A DNA stretch of 64,000 nt from CAZCZU01 sp964503475 (GTDB lineage Bacteria > Pseudomonadota > Zetaproteobacteria > Mariprofundales > Mariprofundaceae), in assembly GCA_964503475.1 (NCBI GenBank), contig CAZCZU010000008.1:7634-71633 (forward strand), read 5' to 3'. The position numbers were made by a program, and so were the translations under genes. Below are positions 36,613-45,781 of this stretch, piece after piece (the first letter of the stretch is position 1; each line of letters starts with the position of its first letter). The notes under the pieces were generated by a model. That model made no database searches and had not been told where the DNA came from. It saw only the letters and a list, made by a program, of their open reading frames with translations.

Positions 36613-37551
36613 ATGTCTCGACCGATTTTACTTACGGACTCGCACCGTTCCGGAACCACGTGGGCAGCAAACGTGCTTGCTGCGGCCTCGGAGCTCGGTT
36701 TCATCATGGAGCCGTTTAACGATGCCAATCGCCGACCGGGCATCTTCAATGCCAGCTTTGGCCATTTTTTTCCTTATGTGACTGATGAGAACGAGGCCCT
36801 TTATCGGGAGGCTGCAAAGAACACGATCGGTTTTCGCTACGATGCAGTCGCCGGTTTTTCTGCTGCAGGTTCCCTGCATGAATACGCTAGGGCCGTGAAG
36901 GATTTGTGCAAGACGAACCTTTATCGGGCAAGAGGCAAGCGACCGTTTGTGAAGGATCCGAATGCGCTGATTATGGCTGAATGGCTGGCGAGGGCCTTCG
37001 ACATGCAGGTGGTGATTCTGATTCGCCATCCGGCTGCATTTATCAGTAGCCTGCGTATCCTGAAATGGGGGTTTCCCTTCTCATCGCTGCTTGAGCAGCC
37101 TTTGTTGATGCAGGATTACCTTTCCGACTTTGCAGACGATATCCATGACTATGCAGAAAAGGAACATGATATCCTGGATCAGGGTATTCTGGTCTGGAAA
37201 ATACTGCATCACGTCATCGCTCAGTACCGTGCGAAATACGATGATTGGGGCTTTTTCCGGCATGAGGATCTCTCCGCCGATCCGCAATCACAGTTCGCTC
37301 GGATGTTCGAAGCCCTCAATCTTGAGTTCTCGGAGCAGGTGAGGGAGAAGCTGGCAGGCTTTACCTCATCCGGGAATCAGTCCGATACCACCTCGGTCGA
37401 CGTGCCGCTTAACAGCCGTAAATCGATCACACGGAACAGCCGTGAAAATGTCTGGAACTGGAAACGTCGCCTGACTGCAGATGAAGTACTTCATATCCGC
37501 AAGGGTGTAGAGCCTGTTTCTTCTCTGTTTTATTCCGATAGCGACTGGTAA
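36613..37551 (+). CDS. Sulfotransferase-family protein
   Basis: 312 residues. ILLTDSHRSGTTWAANVLAAA (5-25) is the 5'-phosphosulfate-binding loop of PAPS-dependent sulfotransferases. RPFVKDPNALIMAEWLARAFDMQVVILIRHPAAFISSLRILKW gives the 3'-phosphate-binding Arg/Ser region. Further on, ILVWKILHHVIAQYRAKYDDWGFFRHEDLSADPQSQF is also typical. It probably sulfates a sugar of the glycan, using PAPS whose last synthetic step is encoded by cysC (4803). The ATG 36613 is preferred over the frame-opening 36580, which overlaps the preceding gene. Confidence 0.85.
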   Translation: MSRPILLTDSHRSGTTWAANVLAAASELGFIMEPFNDANRRPGIFNASFGHFFPYVTDENEALYREAAKNTIGFRYDAVAGFSAAGSLHEYARAVKDLCKTNLYRARGKRPFVKDPNALIMAEWLARAFDMQVVILIRHPAAFISSLRILKWGFPFSSLLEQPLLMQDYLSDFADDIHDYAEKEHDILDQGILVWKILHHVIAQYRAKYDDWGFFRHEDLSADPQSQFARMFEALNLEFSEQVREKLAGFTSSGNQSDTTSVDVPLNSRKSITRNSRENVWNWKRRLTADEVLHIRKGVEPVSSLFYSDSDW

Positions 37552-37565
37552 GCCGGGCCGTACCA

Positions 37566-38657
37566 ATGTTCGTTGACGGGAGGATTTTCAGTCTGCAGCG
37601 GCAGGGCGGTATATCCCGCCTCTATTACGAGATTCTGCACCTGATGACTCATGAGCGCTCATGCGAACTCTTTCGTGGATTCTATCAGGATGAATACGAT
37701 TGGTGCACTGTACCCCTGGTACGCAATACGGGACTGCGCTGGTCGCCTCCCCCCCGTAACAAGCTTCTGAGTCGGGTGAAGCAGCTGGCGGATGCGGTAT
37801 GGCTCGAGTTGGCCTGGGCAAAAAGCCGCAGAAAAGGCAATGATGTCTATGTTTCGACCTATTATCGTTTGCCACGTAATCGTGCGGATGCCTTTATAGT
37901 TGTCGGTGATTATGACTGTGCACATGAACGCTTCCCGGAGCTGTTTCCCGGCGGCGAGCGGATCATCCAAATGAAACGTCGGGCTTTTGCTGCGGCTGAT
38001 CTCATTCTGACTATATCGGAATCATCCAGGCAGGATGTGATGCGATTTTATGGCGTGCCCAGGCATAAAATCGAAGTGGTGCATTTAGGCGTGGATCGTT
38101 TTTTTGACCGAAGCAAGGCCGAGGAAGCCGTTGAGAATTCCAAACGGAAACCGTATCTTCTTTATGTGGGGAGTCGTGCTCTCTACAAGAACTTTAGTGT
38201 TCTGGAGTCTGCATTCCAGACCGGTCTTGTTAAGGATTACGAGGTAGTGGTCGTGGGCGGTGGCCCGTTGAACGAGTCGGAGATGAATGCTTTTCACGGA
38301 CGTGTCCGGTGGCTTGATGCAGGTGATGGCGAGCTCAGAACGCTGTATCAGGAAGCTGCCGCCTTTATCTATCCTTCGCTTCATGAAGGATTCGGTTTGC
38401 CGCCACTGGAGGCTCTGGCGTGTGGCTGTCCCGTCGTTGTTGCGGATATTCAGGTCGCACACGAGGTGCTTGGCGAGCATGCTGAGTACTTCAAGCCGGA
38501 TGAGCCTGCTGCATTGGTCGATGCAATTTCACGGGCCGTTGATCAGGATCGCGATACGCGTATGCGCGGATATGCCCATGCCCGAAGCTACACATGGGAG
38601 AAAGCTGCTAGCGCCTTCGTGGAAAAAATAAACACACATCGAAGTCAAATGTCATGA
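37566..38657 (+). CDS. Glycosyltransferase family 4
   Basis: 363-residue GT-B enzyme. MFVDGRIFSLQRQGGISRLYYEIL is a glycine-rich acceptor-side start. The donor half shows PRHKIEVVHLGVDRFF, YLLYVGSRALYKNFSVLESAF and the catalytic EX7E region FIYPSLHEGFGLPPLEALACGCPVVVADIQVAHEVLG. These are typical of GT4 mannosyl-/rhamnosyl-type transferases. It overlaps the following GT2 by 4 nt. Donor sugar unknown; candidates available in the locus are GDP-mannose, GDP-fucose and CDP/UDP sugars. Confidence 0.88.
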   Translation: MFVDGRIFSLQRQGGISRLYYEILHLMTHERSCELFRGFYQDEYDWCTVPLVRNTGLRWSPPPRNKLLSRVKQLADAVWLELAWAKSRRKGNDVYVSTYYRLPRNRADAFIVVGDYDCAHERFPELFPGGERIIQMKRRAFAAADLILTISESSRQDVMRFYGVPRHKIEVVHLGVDRFFDRSKAEEAVENSKRKPYLLYVGSRALYKNFSVLESAFQTGLVKDYEVVVVGGGPLNESEMNAFHGRVRWLDAGDGELRTLYQEAAAFIYPSLHEGFGLPPLEALACGCPVVVADIQVAHEVLGEHAEYFKPDEPAALVDAISRAVDQDRDTRMRGYAHARSYTWEKAASAFVEKINTHRSQMS

Positions 38658-39424
38658 GCCAGCAAGATCATATCCCACTTATCTCGGTCATTACCGTTTG
38701 CTATCAGGCAGAGGCATATCTGGAGCAGTGCATGCAGAGTGTGTTGTCACAGGAGTTCAATGATTTCGAATATATCGTGATTGATGGCGGCTCAACGGAC
38801 CGGAGTCCTGATATCATCAAGGGATACGCGGAGAAGCTTGCATACTGGCACTCTCGGCCCGATCGTGGTCTGTCGCACGCTTTCAATATCGGTATGGAGA
38901 AAAGCCGGGGAAAGTGGATCGCCTTTCTCAACGCCGACGATTATTACAGCGGCCCTCGTGTGCTCGCAGATGCCGCTGAGATACTGGTTCATGCAGATGA
39001 TGCGGACATTGTACATGGAACCATCAAGTACATTGCCCGTGAGGATGCGGCGTCCGAGGTCTCCGAGGAGGTCGGGAAGCCGTGGCGCTGGGAGGACTTC
39101 AGGCGCAGCTCGACCATTCCACATCCGGCTTCTTTTTTTTCAAGGCACCTTTATGAAGAGGTCGGGAAATTCGATGAAACCTTCCGCAATGCGCTGGATT
39201 ATGAGTTCTTTCTCAGAAAAGGCTCCGCACTTCGTGTCACATTCATTCCCAGGCTGTTCGCCTATATGCGAATGGGCGGGATGAGTACGCTGGATGCCAA
39301 GCGAAGCCTGCGTGAATCTCGGGATGCCCAGGTCAAGAATCGAGCCCAAGGTGTTATGGGGGCCTATGCATGGTGGTTTTATCTTCGGCTACGACTTTTT
39401 GTCAAAGGCCTGTTCGTCAGGTGA
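38654..39424 (+). CDS. Glycosyltransferase family 2
   Basis: 256-residue GT-A enzyme: LISVITVCYQAEAYLEQCMQSVLSQEFNDFEYIVIDGGSTDRSPDIIKGY, then LSHAFNIGMEKSRGKWIAFLNADDYY with the DXD-like metal site (NADD), and HPASFFSRHLYEEVGKFDETFRNALDYEFFLR. This is the standard single-domain inverting GT2 of WcaA type. The C-terminal FYLRLRLFVKGLFVR may touch the membrane. An 8-T run (39133-39140) lies in the gene but the frame is intact. Confidence 0.88.
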   Translation: MSQQDHIPLISVITVCYQAEAYLEQCMQSVLSQEFNDFEYIVIDGGSTDRSPDIIKGYAEKLAYWHSRPDRGLSHAFNIGMEKSRGKWIAFLNADDYYSGPRVLADAAEILVHADDADIVHGTIKYIAREDAASEVSEEVGKPWRWEDFRRSSTIPHPASFFSRHLYEEVGKFDETFRNALDYEFFLRKGSALRVTFIPRLFAYMRMGGMSTLDAKRSLRESRDAQVKNRAQGVMGAYAWWFYLRLRLFVKGLFVR

Positions 39425-39433
39425 GATTCGTTG

Positions 39434-40351
39434 ATGCATAGGCAGAAAACGGCATGCGTGACCGGTGCTTCCGGCATGGTTGGCCGGGAGATTGTCCAAG
39501 CCTTGTTATTACAAGGCTGGCATGTACGCGTGCTCACAAGAAAGAAAGATTTTCCCGTTGATGGTGTAGAGGTCTTTTCCGGAGAGCTGACCGATCTGGG
39601 TATTCTGCTCTCTTTTGTGGAGGGAGCGGATGCCGTATTTCACTGCGCAGCCGAATTGCATGACGAAGCGCGGATGCATCAAACGAATGTGATGGGAACT
39701 CAAACCATTCTCCAGGCGATGGCAGAGCAGCATGTCGATGGCTTGTGTCATCTGAGTTCGGTCGGTGTTATGGGGCCGGATGTCACTGGCTTGGTGGATG
39801 AACAGGCTGATTGCCATCCTTTTGGCACCTATGAAGAGACCAAATTTGCGGCAGAGCGTCTTGTTTCCGAAAGTCTCGCGTGTCAAAAGGTTTCGATTCT
39901 GAGACCGACCAATGTCATCGATGATACGCATCCCGGTATTTTACAACTATCCCTCAGGCAGGACTGGAAGAGCCGTCTGGCCCTGCTGATCAAGGGAGGG
40001 GAATGTGCGCACCTGGTTCATGCAAGGGATGTGGCTGCTGCCGCACTGCATGTTATGGAGCATGCAGAATGTGCTGGTGTTTATATCGTCGGCCTGGACG
40101 AGGATGACCGGAACACCGTGGCCGGGCTGGCCGGACTTGCAGCATTGTACCAGAGCGGAAAAAAACGACGCTATTGGCATCTTCCCGCTGCAGCCTCTTT
40201 TTGGTTGCGCAGGCTTTTTAAAGGCAGAAGTCTGCATGGCCATACCCGGTTTTCGTCGGCGCGTCTCCTGGCAGACGGGTTTGAATTTCCGCTCGGGCTC
40301 GAGGGTACGGTGAAGCGTGTTGTTGTACGAGGCTGGAGAATTCCTGGATGA
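39434..40351 (+). CDS. NAD-dependent epimerase/dehydratase (SDR)
   Basis: 305 residues: TACVTGASGMVGREIVQALLLQGWHVRVLTRK (Rossmann), DAVFHCAAELHDEARMHQTNVMGTQTILQAM, catalytic Tyr-Lys in YEETKFAAERLVSE, VSILRPTNVIDDTHPG. Although the fold is clear, the substrate is not; similar proteins next to GT4 genes include 4-reductases and 4-epimerases of UDP-sugars. ATG 39434 is preferred to TTG 39431. It overlaps the following GT4 by ATGA. Confidence 0.8.
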   Translation: MHRQKTACVTGASGMVGREIVQALLLQGWHVRVLTRKKDFPVDGVEVFSGELTDLGILLSFVEGADAVFHCAAELHDEARMHQTNVMGTQTILQAMAEQHVDGLCHLSSVGVMGPDVTGLVDEQADCHPFGTYEETKFAAERLVSESLACQKVSILRPTNVIDDTHPGILQLSLRQDWKSRLALLIKGGECAHLVHARDVAAAALHVMEHAECAGVYIVGLDEDDRNTVAGLAGLAALYQSGKKRRYWHLPAAASFWLRRLFKGRSLHGHTRFSSARLLADGFEFPLGLEGTVKRVVVRGWRIPG

Positions 40352-41487
40352 ATGTGCTTCATGTCAACATGAGCCTGGATCCGGTTACCGGCGGCGGGAC
40401 GGTAGAACGGGTGCGCCAGCTCCATGCTGCCATGCTGGCCATGGATGGCATCAAATCCCGCATCTTGTCGCTGGATGCGGGATTGGAAGGAAATGTGCCA
40501 GATGCCAATGGAATTGTGCTACTACCTTGCTGGAACAGGCGCTGGTACCTGCCGGCCCCCAGGTTTCTGACGATGCTGAGGGAGGTGCGCAGGGCGGATA
40601 TAGTGATTCTGATGAATCACTGGACGATCCTGAATGTCGTGGTTTTCTTTATGATACGCCTGTGCCGCACACCTTATGTTGTCTGTCCGGCCGGAGCTCT
40701 GCCGCTCTTCGGCCGCTCCCAGCTGTTTAAGCGCCTCTACAATGCCACGGTTGGCCGCCGGATGGTTGCAGGTGCGGATGCTGCGATAGCCATTGCTGCG
40801 GACGAGGCGACCGAGATGCAGCAATACGGTATTGCTTCCGGGCACATACACCATATCCCGAACGGTGTGCGTATCGAGGATTTTGCCGAAGCCGGAGACG
40901 AGCTTTTCCGTCGGCATGTGGGACTGGCTGAGGGCCAGGAGTATCTGTTGTTCGTCGGCAGGCTGAACAGTATCAAGGGACCGGACCTGCTGCTGCAGGC
41001 ATTTGTGTCTGTCGCGTCCCGCTTTCGAAACCTGCATCTGGTATTTGTCGGTCCCGACGGAGGTCTGCAGTCGTCTCTGCTGCAGATGGCGGAAGAGGCC
41101 GGTTTATCGGATCGGGTTCACGTTGCAGGCTATGCGGGTGGAGATTTGAAGTCATCTGCCTACCATGGCGCCTCCATGCTGGTGGTGCCATCACGCCAGG
41201 AGGCGATGTCGATTGTGGCGCTGGAAGCGGCCGTGTGCGCGATTCCTGTGATCCTTACCAACCGGTGCGGTTTTGATGAACTGGCCAAAGCAGGTGGTGC
41301 GCGGTTGGTGGATGCCGATGCTGACGCAATAGCCGAGGTAACGGTGGCACTGATGGATGATGCAGACCTGAGAGCGGCGATGGGCAGGAAGGGGCGGGAT
41401 CTGGTCTTGCAGGAGTACACCTGGTCGATCGCTGCGGAACGACATGTGGCAATCTGCAGGCAGATTCTCAAAGGGCGGGGCGCATGA
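40348..41487 (+). CDS. Glycosyltransferase family 4
   Basis: 379-residue GT-B enzyme: VLHVNMSLDPVTGGGTVERVRQLHAAM, HIPNGVRIEDFAEAGDELFR, YLLFVGRLNSIKGPDLLLQAFV and the EX7E-like SMLVVPSRQEAMSIVALEAAVCAIPVILTNRCGFDELA. These are classical GT4 features. It is coupled by 4-nt overlaps on both sides (SDR before, WbuB-like GT after), suggesting consecutive assembly steps near the reducing end of the repeat unit. Donor unknown. Confidence 0.87.
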   Translation: MNVLHVNMSLDPVTGGGTVERVRQLHAAMLAMDGIKSRILSLDAGLEGNVPDANGIVLLPCWNRRWYLPAPRFLTMLREVRRADIVILMNHWTILNVVVFFMIRLCRTPYVVCPAGALPLFGRSQLFKRLYNATVGRRMVAGADAAIAIAADEATEMQQYGIASGHIHHIPNGVRIEDFAEAGDELFRRHVGLAEGQEYLLFVGRLNSIKGPDLLLQAFVSVASRFRNLHLVFVGPDGGLQSSLLQMAEEAGLSDRVHVAGYAGGDLKSSAYHGASMLVVPSRQEAMSIVALEAAVCAIPVILTNRCGFDELAKAGGARLVDADADAIAEVTVALMDDADLRAAMGRKGRDLVLQEYTWSIAAERHVAICRQILKGRGA

Positions 41488-42725
41488 AGATTCTGATCGT
41501 TAGCCAATATTTCTGGCCTGAGCAGTTTCGTATCAATGATCTGGCCCGGGAACTCGAACAGCGAGGGCATGAAGTGTCGGTGCTGACCGGGATGCCCAAC
41601 TATCCTTCCGGGCGTCTTTTTGCAGGTTACAGTTGGTGGAAAAAACGACGCGACTCCTTTGGAGGCGTGCCTCTTTTTCGGGTGCCACTTTTTTTGCGTC
41701 GACAGGGGAGAGGATGGCAACTGGCACTGAACTATCTTTCGTTCGTATTGTTCGGCTCCCTTCTGGCGCCATGGTATTTCAGACGCAACACTTTCGATGT
41801 TATCTTTGTTTATGAGCCGTCACCCTTCACGGTTGGTGTTCCGGCGATTGTCATGCGCAGGTTGAAGCGGGCGCCGATACTTTTCTGGGTGCAGGACCTG
41901 TGGCCGGAGAGTCTGGAGGCAGCCGGAGCTGTCCGCTCACCGACTGTGCTGGCTACCGTGGGCAGAGTCATCCGATGGATTTACCGACGTTGTGACCGGG
42001 TCCTGGTGCAGTCGCGTGGTTTCGTTGAGCCGGCCGTGTCAGCCGGAGCCGTACGGGAGCGTACCGACTATTTCCCCAATTGGGCGGAGGAGCTTTATCA
42101 GCCGATAGAGCTGCCGGCGAATGCCCCTGAACATGACGAACTGCCAACGGGATTCAGGGTGATGTTCGCTGGAAATCTCGGCGAGGCCCAGTCGCTGGAA
42201 ACCATCGTCGATGCAGCAGACCGTTTACGAGCCGTGTCTGATATCGAATGGGTGATGATTGGTGACGGCCGTCGCATGGCGTGGATGAAGGAGAGGGTAG
42301 AAGAGCTGGGGCTCGCGACATGCATTCACTTTCTCGGACGACGACCGGTTGAGGCGATGCCTCGCTATTTTGCTGCAGCGGATGTGATGCTTGTGACACT
42401 CAGGGCGGATCCTGTCTTCGCCCGGACGATCCCAAGCAAGGTGCAGTCCTACCTTGCCTGTGCCAAGCCTGTGGTGGCGGCGCTTGATGGCGAGGGGGCG
42501 GACGTGGTGCGCCAGGCCGGGGCCGGTATTGCCGTACCGGCGGAGGATGGTGCCCGACTGGCTGAAGCAGTGCAGGCCCTTTATGCCATGCCTGAAGAGG
42601 CACGGAGAACGCTGGGAGTGCAGGGGCGCCTCTATTTTGAAAAAGAGTTCGCAGCCGATAGGTTAATCTCAAGACTGGAGGCATTCATGCTGCAGGCAAA
42701 AGAGGAGGGTTTGTGCGAATCCTGA
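41484..42725 (+). CDS. wbuB: WbuB-like GT4 (L-6-deoxy-HexNAc transferase candidate)
   Basis: 413 residues: MKILIVSQYFWPEQFRINDLARELEQRGHEVSVLTGMPNYPSGRLFAGYSWW is the WbuB/L-FucNAc-transferase opening, with SPFTVGVPAIVMRRLKRAPILFWVQDLWPESLEAAGAV and FPNWAEELYQP also characteristic. The donor half has MFAGNLGEAQSLETIVDAA and RTIPSKVQSYLACAKPVVAALDGEG. It directly precedes the reductase-FnlA-FnlC genes that make a UDP-2-acetamido-2,6-dideoxy-L-hexose, the expected donor. It overlaps the reductase gene by 13 nt. Confidence 0.86.
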   Translation: MKILIVSQYFWPEQFRINDLARELEQRGHEVSVLTGMPNYPSGRLFAGYSWWKKRRDSFGGVPLFRVPLFLRRQGRGWQLALNYLSFVLFGSLLAPWYFRRNTFDVIFVYEPSPFTVGVPAIVMRRLKRAPILFWVQDLWPESLEAAGAVRSPTVLATVGRVIRWIYRRCDRVLVQSRGFVEPAVSAGAVRERTDYFPNWAEELYQPIELPANAPEHDELPTGFRVMFAGNLGEAQSLETIVDAADRLRAVSDIEWVMIGDGRRMAWMKERVEELGLATCIHFLGRRPVEAMPRYFAAADVMLVTLRADPVFARTIPSKVQSYLACAKPVVAALDGEGADVVRQAGAGIAVPAEDGARLAEAVQALYAMPEEARRTLGVQGRLYFEKEFAADRLISRLEAFMLQAKEEGLCES

Positions 42726-43582
42726 TTCTGGGTGGCGACGGCATGCTGGGGCATCAGTTGTTTAAGAGTTATCAAGGCCGCCATGACGTTCGGGTGACCT
42801 TGCATAGAGGCATCGATGAATATGCTTCATATAAGCTGTTCAGCCTTCATAATAGCTACCCGAATGTGGACGTGCTGAATTTTGACCAACTGACAGATAT
42901 TGCTAAAGCATTTCGTCCCGAAGCCATAATCAATGCCGTGGGAATTGTGAAGCAGCGGACCGATTCCCGTGATGCAATCTCCAGTCTAGAGGTTAACTCC
43001 CTTTTTCCTCATCGACTGAGTTTGCTGTGTGGGCAGATCGGGGCACGCCTGGTGCATATGAGTACGGATTGTGTCTTTTCCGGAAGCAAGGGCATGTACC
43101 TCGAAACGGATTTTGAAGATGCTGCTGATCTGTATGGCAGAAGCAAGTTGCTGGGTGAAGTCGATACACCGCATTCGATCACACTGCGAACATCCATCAT
43201 CGGTCTGGAGTTGTCGCGGAAGAAAAGCCTGATTGAGTGGTTTCTTGCCCAGAGAGGCAGTATAAAAGGGTATTCCAAGGTCATTTACTCGGGGTTTACG
43301 ACGATCGAGATGGCCCGGATTATCGAGATGCTGCTTCTCGAACAGCCCACCCTGTCCGGAGTATGGCATGTTGCGAGTGCGCCCATCAGCAAATTTGATT
43401 TGCTGGTTGAGTTGGCCACGATTCTGAATCGATCGGATATAGAGATCGAACAGGATGACACTTTCGTGTGTGACCGTAGTTTGGATGCATCGCAATTTGG
43501 CCACGCGACCGGTTATCATGCGCCGAATTGGCATCAGATGCTCGGTGAGCTGGCGGAACAGATACAGGAGAGAAATGCATGA
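42713..43582 (+). CDS. RmlD-type reductase of the UDP-L-6-deoxy-HexNAc pathway (WbvR-like)
   Basis: 289-residue SDR: RILILGGDGMLGHQLFKSY, DVLNFDQLTDIAKAFRPEAIINAVGIVKQR, VHMSTDCVFSGSKGMYLETD, catalytic YGRSKLLGE. It is RmlD-like and lacks the C-terminal cupin (~90 residues) present in FnlB/CapF/WbjC. In Vibrio cholerae O37 a RmlD-type enzyme (WbvR) in the same gene trio leads to UDP-L-QuiNAc via L-RhaNAc, whereas CapF/WbjC lead to L-FucNAc. That favours L-QuiNAc here, but it is an inference. GTG 42713 follows a strong aggaggg. Confidence 0.78.
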   Translation: MRILILGGDGMLGHQLFKSYQGRHDVRVTLHRGIDEYASYKLFSLHNSYPNVDVLNFDQLTDIAKAFRPEAIINAVGIVKQRTDSRDAISSLEVNSLFPHRLSLLCGQIGARLVHMSTDCVFSGSKGMYLETDFEDAADLYGRSKLLGEVDTPHSITLRTSIIGLELSRKKSLIEWFLAQRGSIKGYSKVIYSGFTTIEMARIIEMLLLEQPTLSGVWHVASAPISKFDLLVELATILNRSDIEIEQDDTFVCDRSLDASQFGHATGYHAPNWHQMLGELAEQIQERNA

Positions 43583-44643
43583 TCCTTCAGGATAAGACAA
43601 TACTGGTCACAGGCGGTACCGGCTCGATGGGAAAGGTGCTGGTTCGCCGCATTCTGGCAGGCGAACTGGGCACACCCAAAAAGGTAATCGTCCTTTCGCG
43701 TGATGAGGCCAAGCAGCACGATATGCGCATGGCTTATCTGCACCGGACCGTGACCACGGATGAGGTGATATTTAACAATTTTCGTCAGGCGCTGGAGTTT
43801 CGTATCGGCGATGTGCGTGACTACCGCGATGTCTGTTCGGCGGTGAAGAGTGCCGATATTGTGATCAATGCCGCTGCCCTGAAACAGGTGCCGACCTGTG
43901 AATATTTTCCCGATCAGGCGGTACTGACCAACTGCATCGGAGCGATGAATATCGTGCAGGCGATTCGTGAGAATGGTTACCCGGTCGAGACCGTGCTTGG
44001 TATCAGTACCGACAAGGCAGCCAAACCGGTCAATGTCATGGGCATGACCAAGGCGGTACAGGAGCGAATCTTTACCTCGGCTAACGTACTCAATCCCGAC
44101 ACCCGTTTTATCTGTGTGCGCTACGGTAATGTGCTTGCTTCGCGCGGTTCGGTGATTCCGCTGTTCCATGATCAGATTAATAACGGTGGTCCGGTGACCT
44201 TGACCGTGCCGGAAATGACACGCTTCCTGCTCAGCCTGGAACAGGCAGTTGATACTGTGTTTGCGGCGCTGAAGACGGCTGAGTCGGGGGAGATTCTGGT
44301 GCCCAATGCGCCGGCCGCTACGGTAGAGAATATTGCTCGCGCCCTGATCGGTGAGCGCGATATTGAAATCAAAGTGACCGGCATTCGCCCGGGTGAGAAG
44401 ATGCACGAGATTATGGTCTCCGAGGAGGAGTGCCATCACACGGTGCGCCGTGGCGACTATTATGCCATTCGTTCGATGCTGCCGGAGCTGGTTGCCGACA
44501 AAGATGAGCCGGTAGCACTTGAAAAGGAGTTTAGCTCGGCCGATACCGTCCTTTCGCTGGAGGGAACGGTTGAGCTGCTGACCCGAAATCACCTGCTTGT
44601 CGGTCAGGCGAAGCTCGCCGAGGGCGGCGAGTTGCTGGCCTAG
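43579..44643 (+). CDS. fnlA: UDP-GlcNAc 4,6-dehydratase/5-epimerase (FnlA/WbjB/CapE type)
   Basis: 354-residue soluble SDR: KTILVTGGTGSMGKVLVRRIL, KVIVLSRDEAKQHDMRMAYLHR, FRIGDVRDYRDV, INAAALKQVPTCEYFPDQAVLTNCIGAMNIVQAI, LGISTDKAAKPVNVMGMTKAVQERI and RPGEKMHEIMVSEEE. The Met-Thr-Lys motif and the MRMAYLH wording fit FnlA/CapE, which form UDP-2-acetamido-2,6-dideoxy-L-arabino (then L-lyxo) -hexos-4-ulose. PseB makes the same L-arabino ketone, so this enzyme might also feed pseC. It overlaps the reductase by ATGA. Confidence 0.88.
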   Translation: MILQDKTILVTGGTGSMGKVLVRRILAGELGTPKKVIVLSRDEAKQHDMRMAYLHRTVTTDEVIFNNFRQALEFRIGDVRDYRDVCSAVKSADIVINAAALKQVPTCEYFPDQAVLTNCIGAMNIVQAIRENGYPVETVLGISTDKAAKPVNVMGMTKAVQERIFTSANVLNPDTRFICVRYGNVLASRGSVIPLFHDQINNGGPVTLTVPEMTRFLLSLEQAVDTVFAALKTAESGEILVPNAPAATVENIARALIGERDIEIKVTGIRPGEKMHEIMVSEEECHHTVRRGDYYAIRSMLPELVADKDEPVALEKEFSSADTVLSLEGTVELLTRNHLLVGQAKLAEGGELLA

Positions 44644-44653
44644 GGAGCGACGC

Positions 44654-45781
44654 ATGAAACAGCTCAAGGTGATGACACTGGTCGGTACCCGACCGGAACT
44701 GATCAAGCTCTCCAGGGTGATCTCGGCGCTGGACGAGCATACCGATCATCTGCTGGTTCACTCCGGCCAGAATTTCGATTACGAGTTGAACGCCGTTTTC
44801 TTCGAGGATCTGGAGATCCGTAAGCCGGACTATTTCCTGGACGCTGCTGGCGACACCTCCTGCCAGACCATTGCCAATGTGCTGGTCAGGGTTGAGGAAG
44901 TGATCCTGAAAGAGAAGCCGGATGCCTTGCTGATCTATGGTGATACCAACAGCTGCCTGGGGGCCATTGCCGCCAAACGTCACAAAGTGCCGGTATTCCA
45001 TATGGAGGCCGGTAACCGTTGTTTCGACGAGCGTGTGCCCGAGGAGCTGAACCGGCGGATTCTCGATCATATCAGCGATATCAATATGCCGCTCACCGAG
45101 CACGGGCGTGATTACCTGACCCGTGAAGGGGTGCGTCCGGAGACGGTGATCAAGACGGGGTCATGCATGGCCGAGGTGCTCGCCCATTTCAAGGCGAAGA
45201 TCGATGCCTCCGATGTGCTGGCGCGCCTGAATCTCTCCAAGGGTTCCTATGTCGTACTCAGTGCTCATCGTGAGGAGAATGTCGACAATGAGAGTCACCT
45301 GCGGCGCATGGCCGATTCGATTCGCGCCATTGTCGACCATTTCGACAAGGATGTGATTTTTTCGGTGCATCCGCGCACCCGCAAGCGGATGGAGGCGTTC
45401 GGGCTCGACTTTGCGCAGGAGCCGCGCATACGCCTGATGAAGCCGCTCGGTTTTCTTGACTATATCCAGCTGCAGCAGCAGGCGTTTTGTGTCATCTCCG
45501 ACAGCGGTACCATCACCGAGGAGTCGGCGCTGCTCGGTTTTCCGGCCATCACCATCCGCCAGGCCCACGAGCGCCCGGAAGGTATGGATGCCGGTGTGTT
45601 GATTCTGAGCGGCCTGGATGCCGATGGCGTGTTGCAGGCGATCGGGGCGGTGACCTCCCAGCAGGGCAGGGCATCTGCCGTTGATGATTATGCCGGGGCC
45701 GGCTCGGTCTCGCGCAAGGTGCTGAACACCATTCTCAGCTATACCCATTATGTCCGGCGTACTGTCTGGCGCGAGCATTGA
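44654..45781 (+). CDS. fnlC: UDP-N-acetyl-L-6-deoxyhexosamine 2-epimerase (FnlC/WbjD type, WecB family)
   Basis: 375-residue GT-B-like epimerase: KVMTLVGTRPELIKLSRVISAL, VHSGQNFDYELNAVFFEDLEIRKPDYFL, GDTNSCLGAIAAKRHKVPVFHMEAGNRCFDERVPEELNRRILDHISDINMPLTEHGRDYL, SAHREENVDN, DSGTITEESALLGFPAITIRQAHERPEGMDAG. These match WbjD/CapG rather than plain WecB (the AGNRCFDERVPEE and ERPEGMDAG segments). It inverts C2 to finish the L-sugar (L-FucNAc or L-QuiNAc). ATG 44654 follows agggag. Confidence 0.9.
   Translation: MKQLKVMTLVGTRPELIKLSRVISALDEHTDHLLVHSGQNFDYELNAVFFEDLEIRKPDYFLDAAGDTSCQTIANVLVRVEEVILKEKPDALLIYGDTNSCLGAIAAKRHKVPVFHMEAGNRCFDERVPEELNRRILDHISDINMPLTEHGRDYLTREGVRPETVIKTGSCMAEVLAHFKAKIDASDVLARLNLSKGSYVVLSAHREENVDNESHLRRMADSIRAIVDHFDKDVIFSVHPRTRKRMEAFGLDFAQEPRIRLMKPLGFLDYIQLQQQAFCVISDSGTITEESALLGFPAITIRQAHERPEGMDAGVLILSGLDADGVLQAIGAVTSQQGRASAVDDYAGAGSVSRKVLNTILSYTHYVRRTVWREH

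Noticed and set aside
32970..39140. Runs of eight T inside coding regions (32970-32977 and 39133-39140) as phase-variation tracts
   Set aside because: Both frames are intact, eight bases is short for efficient slippage, and they encode ordinary Phe/Ser codons.
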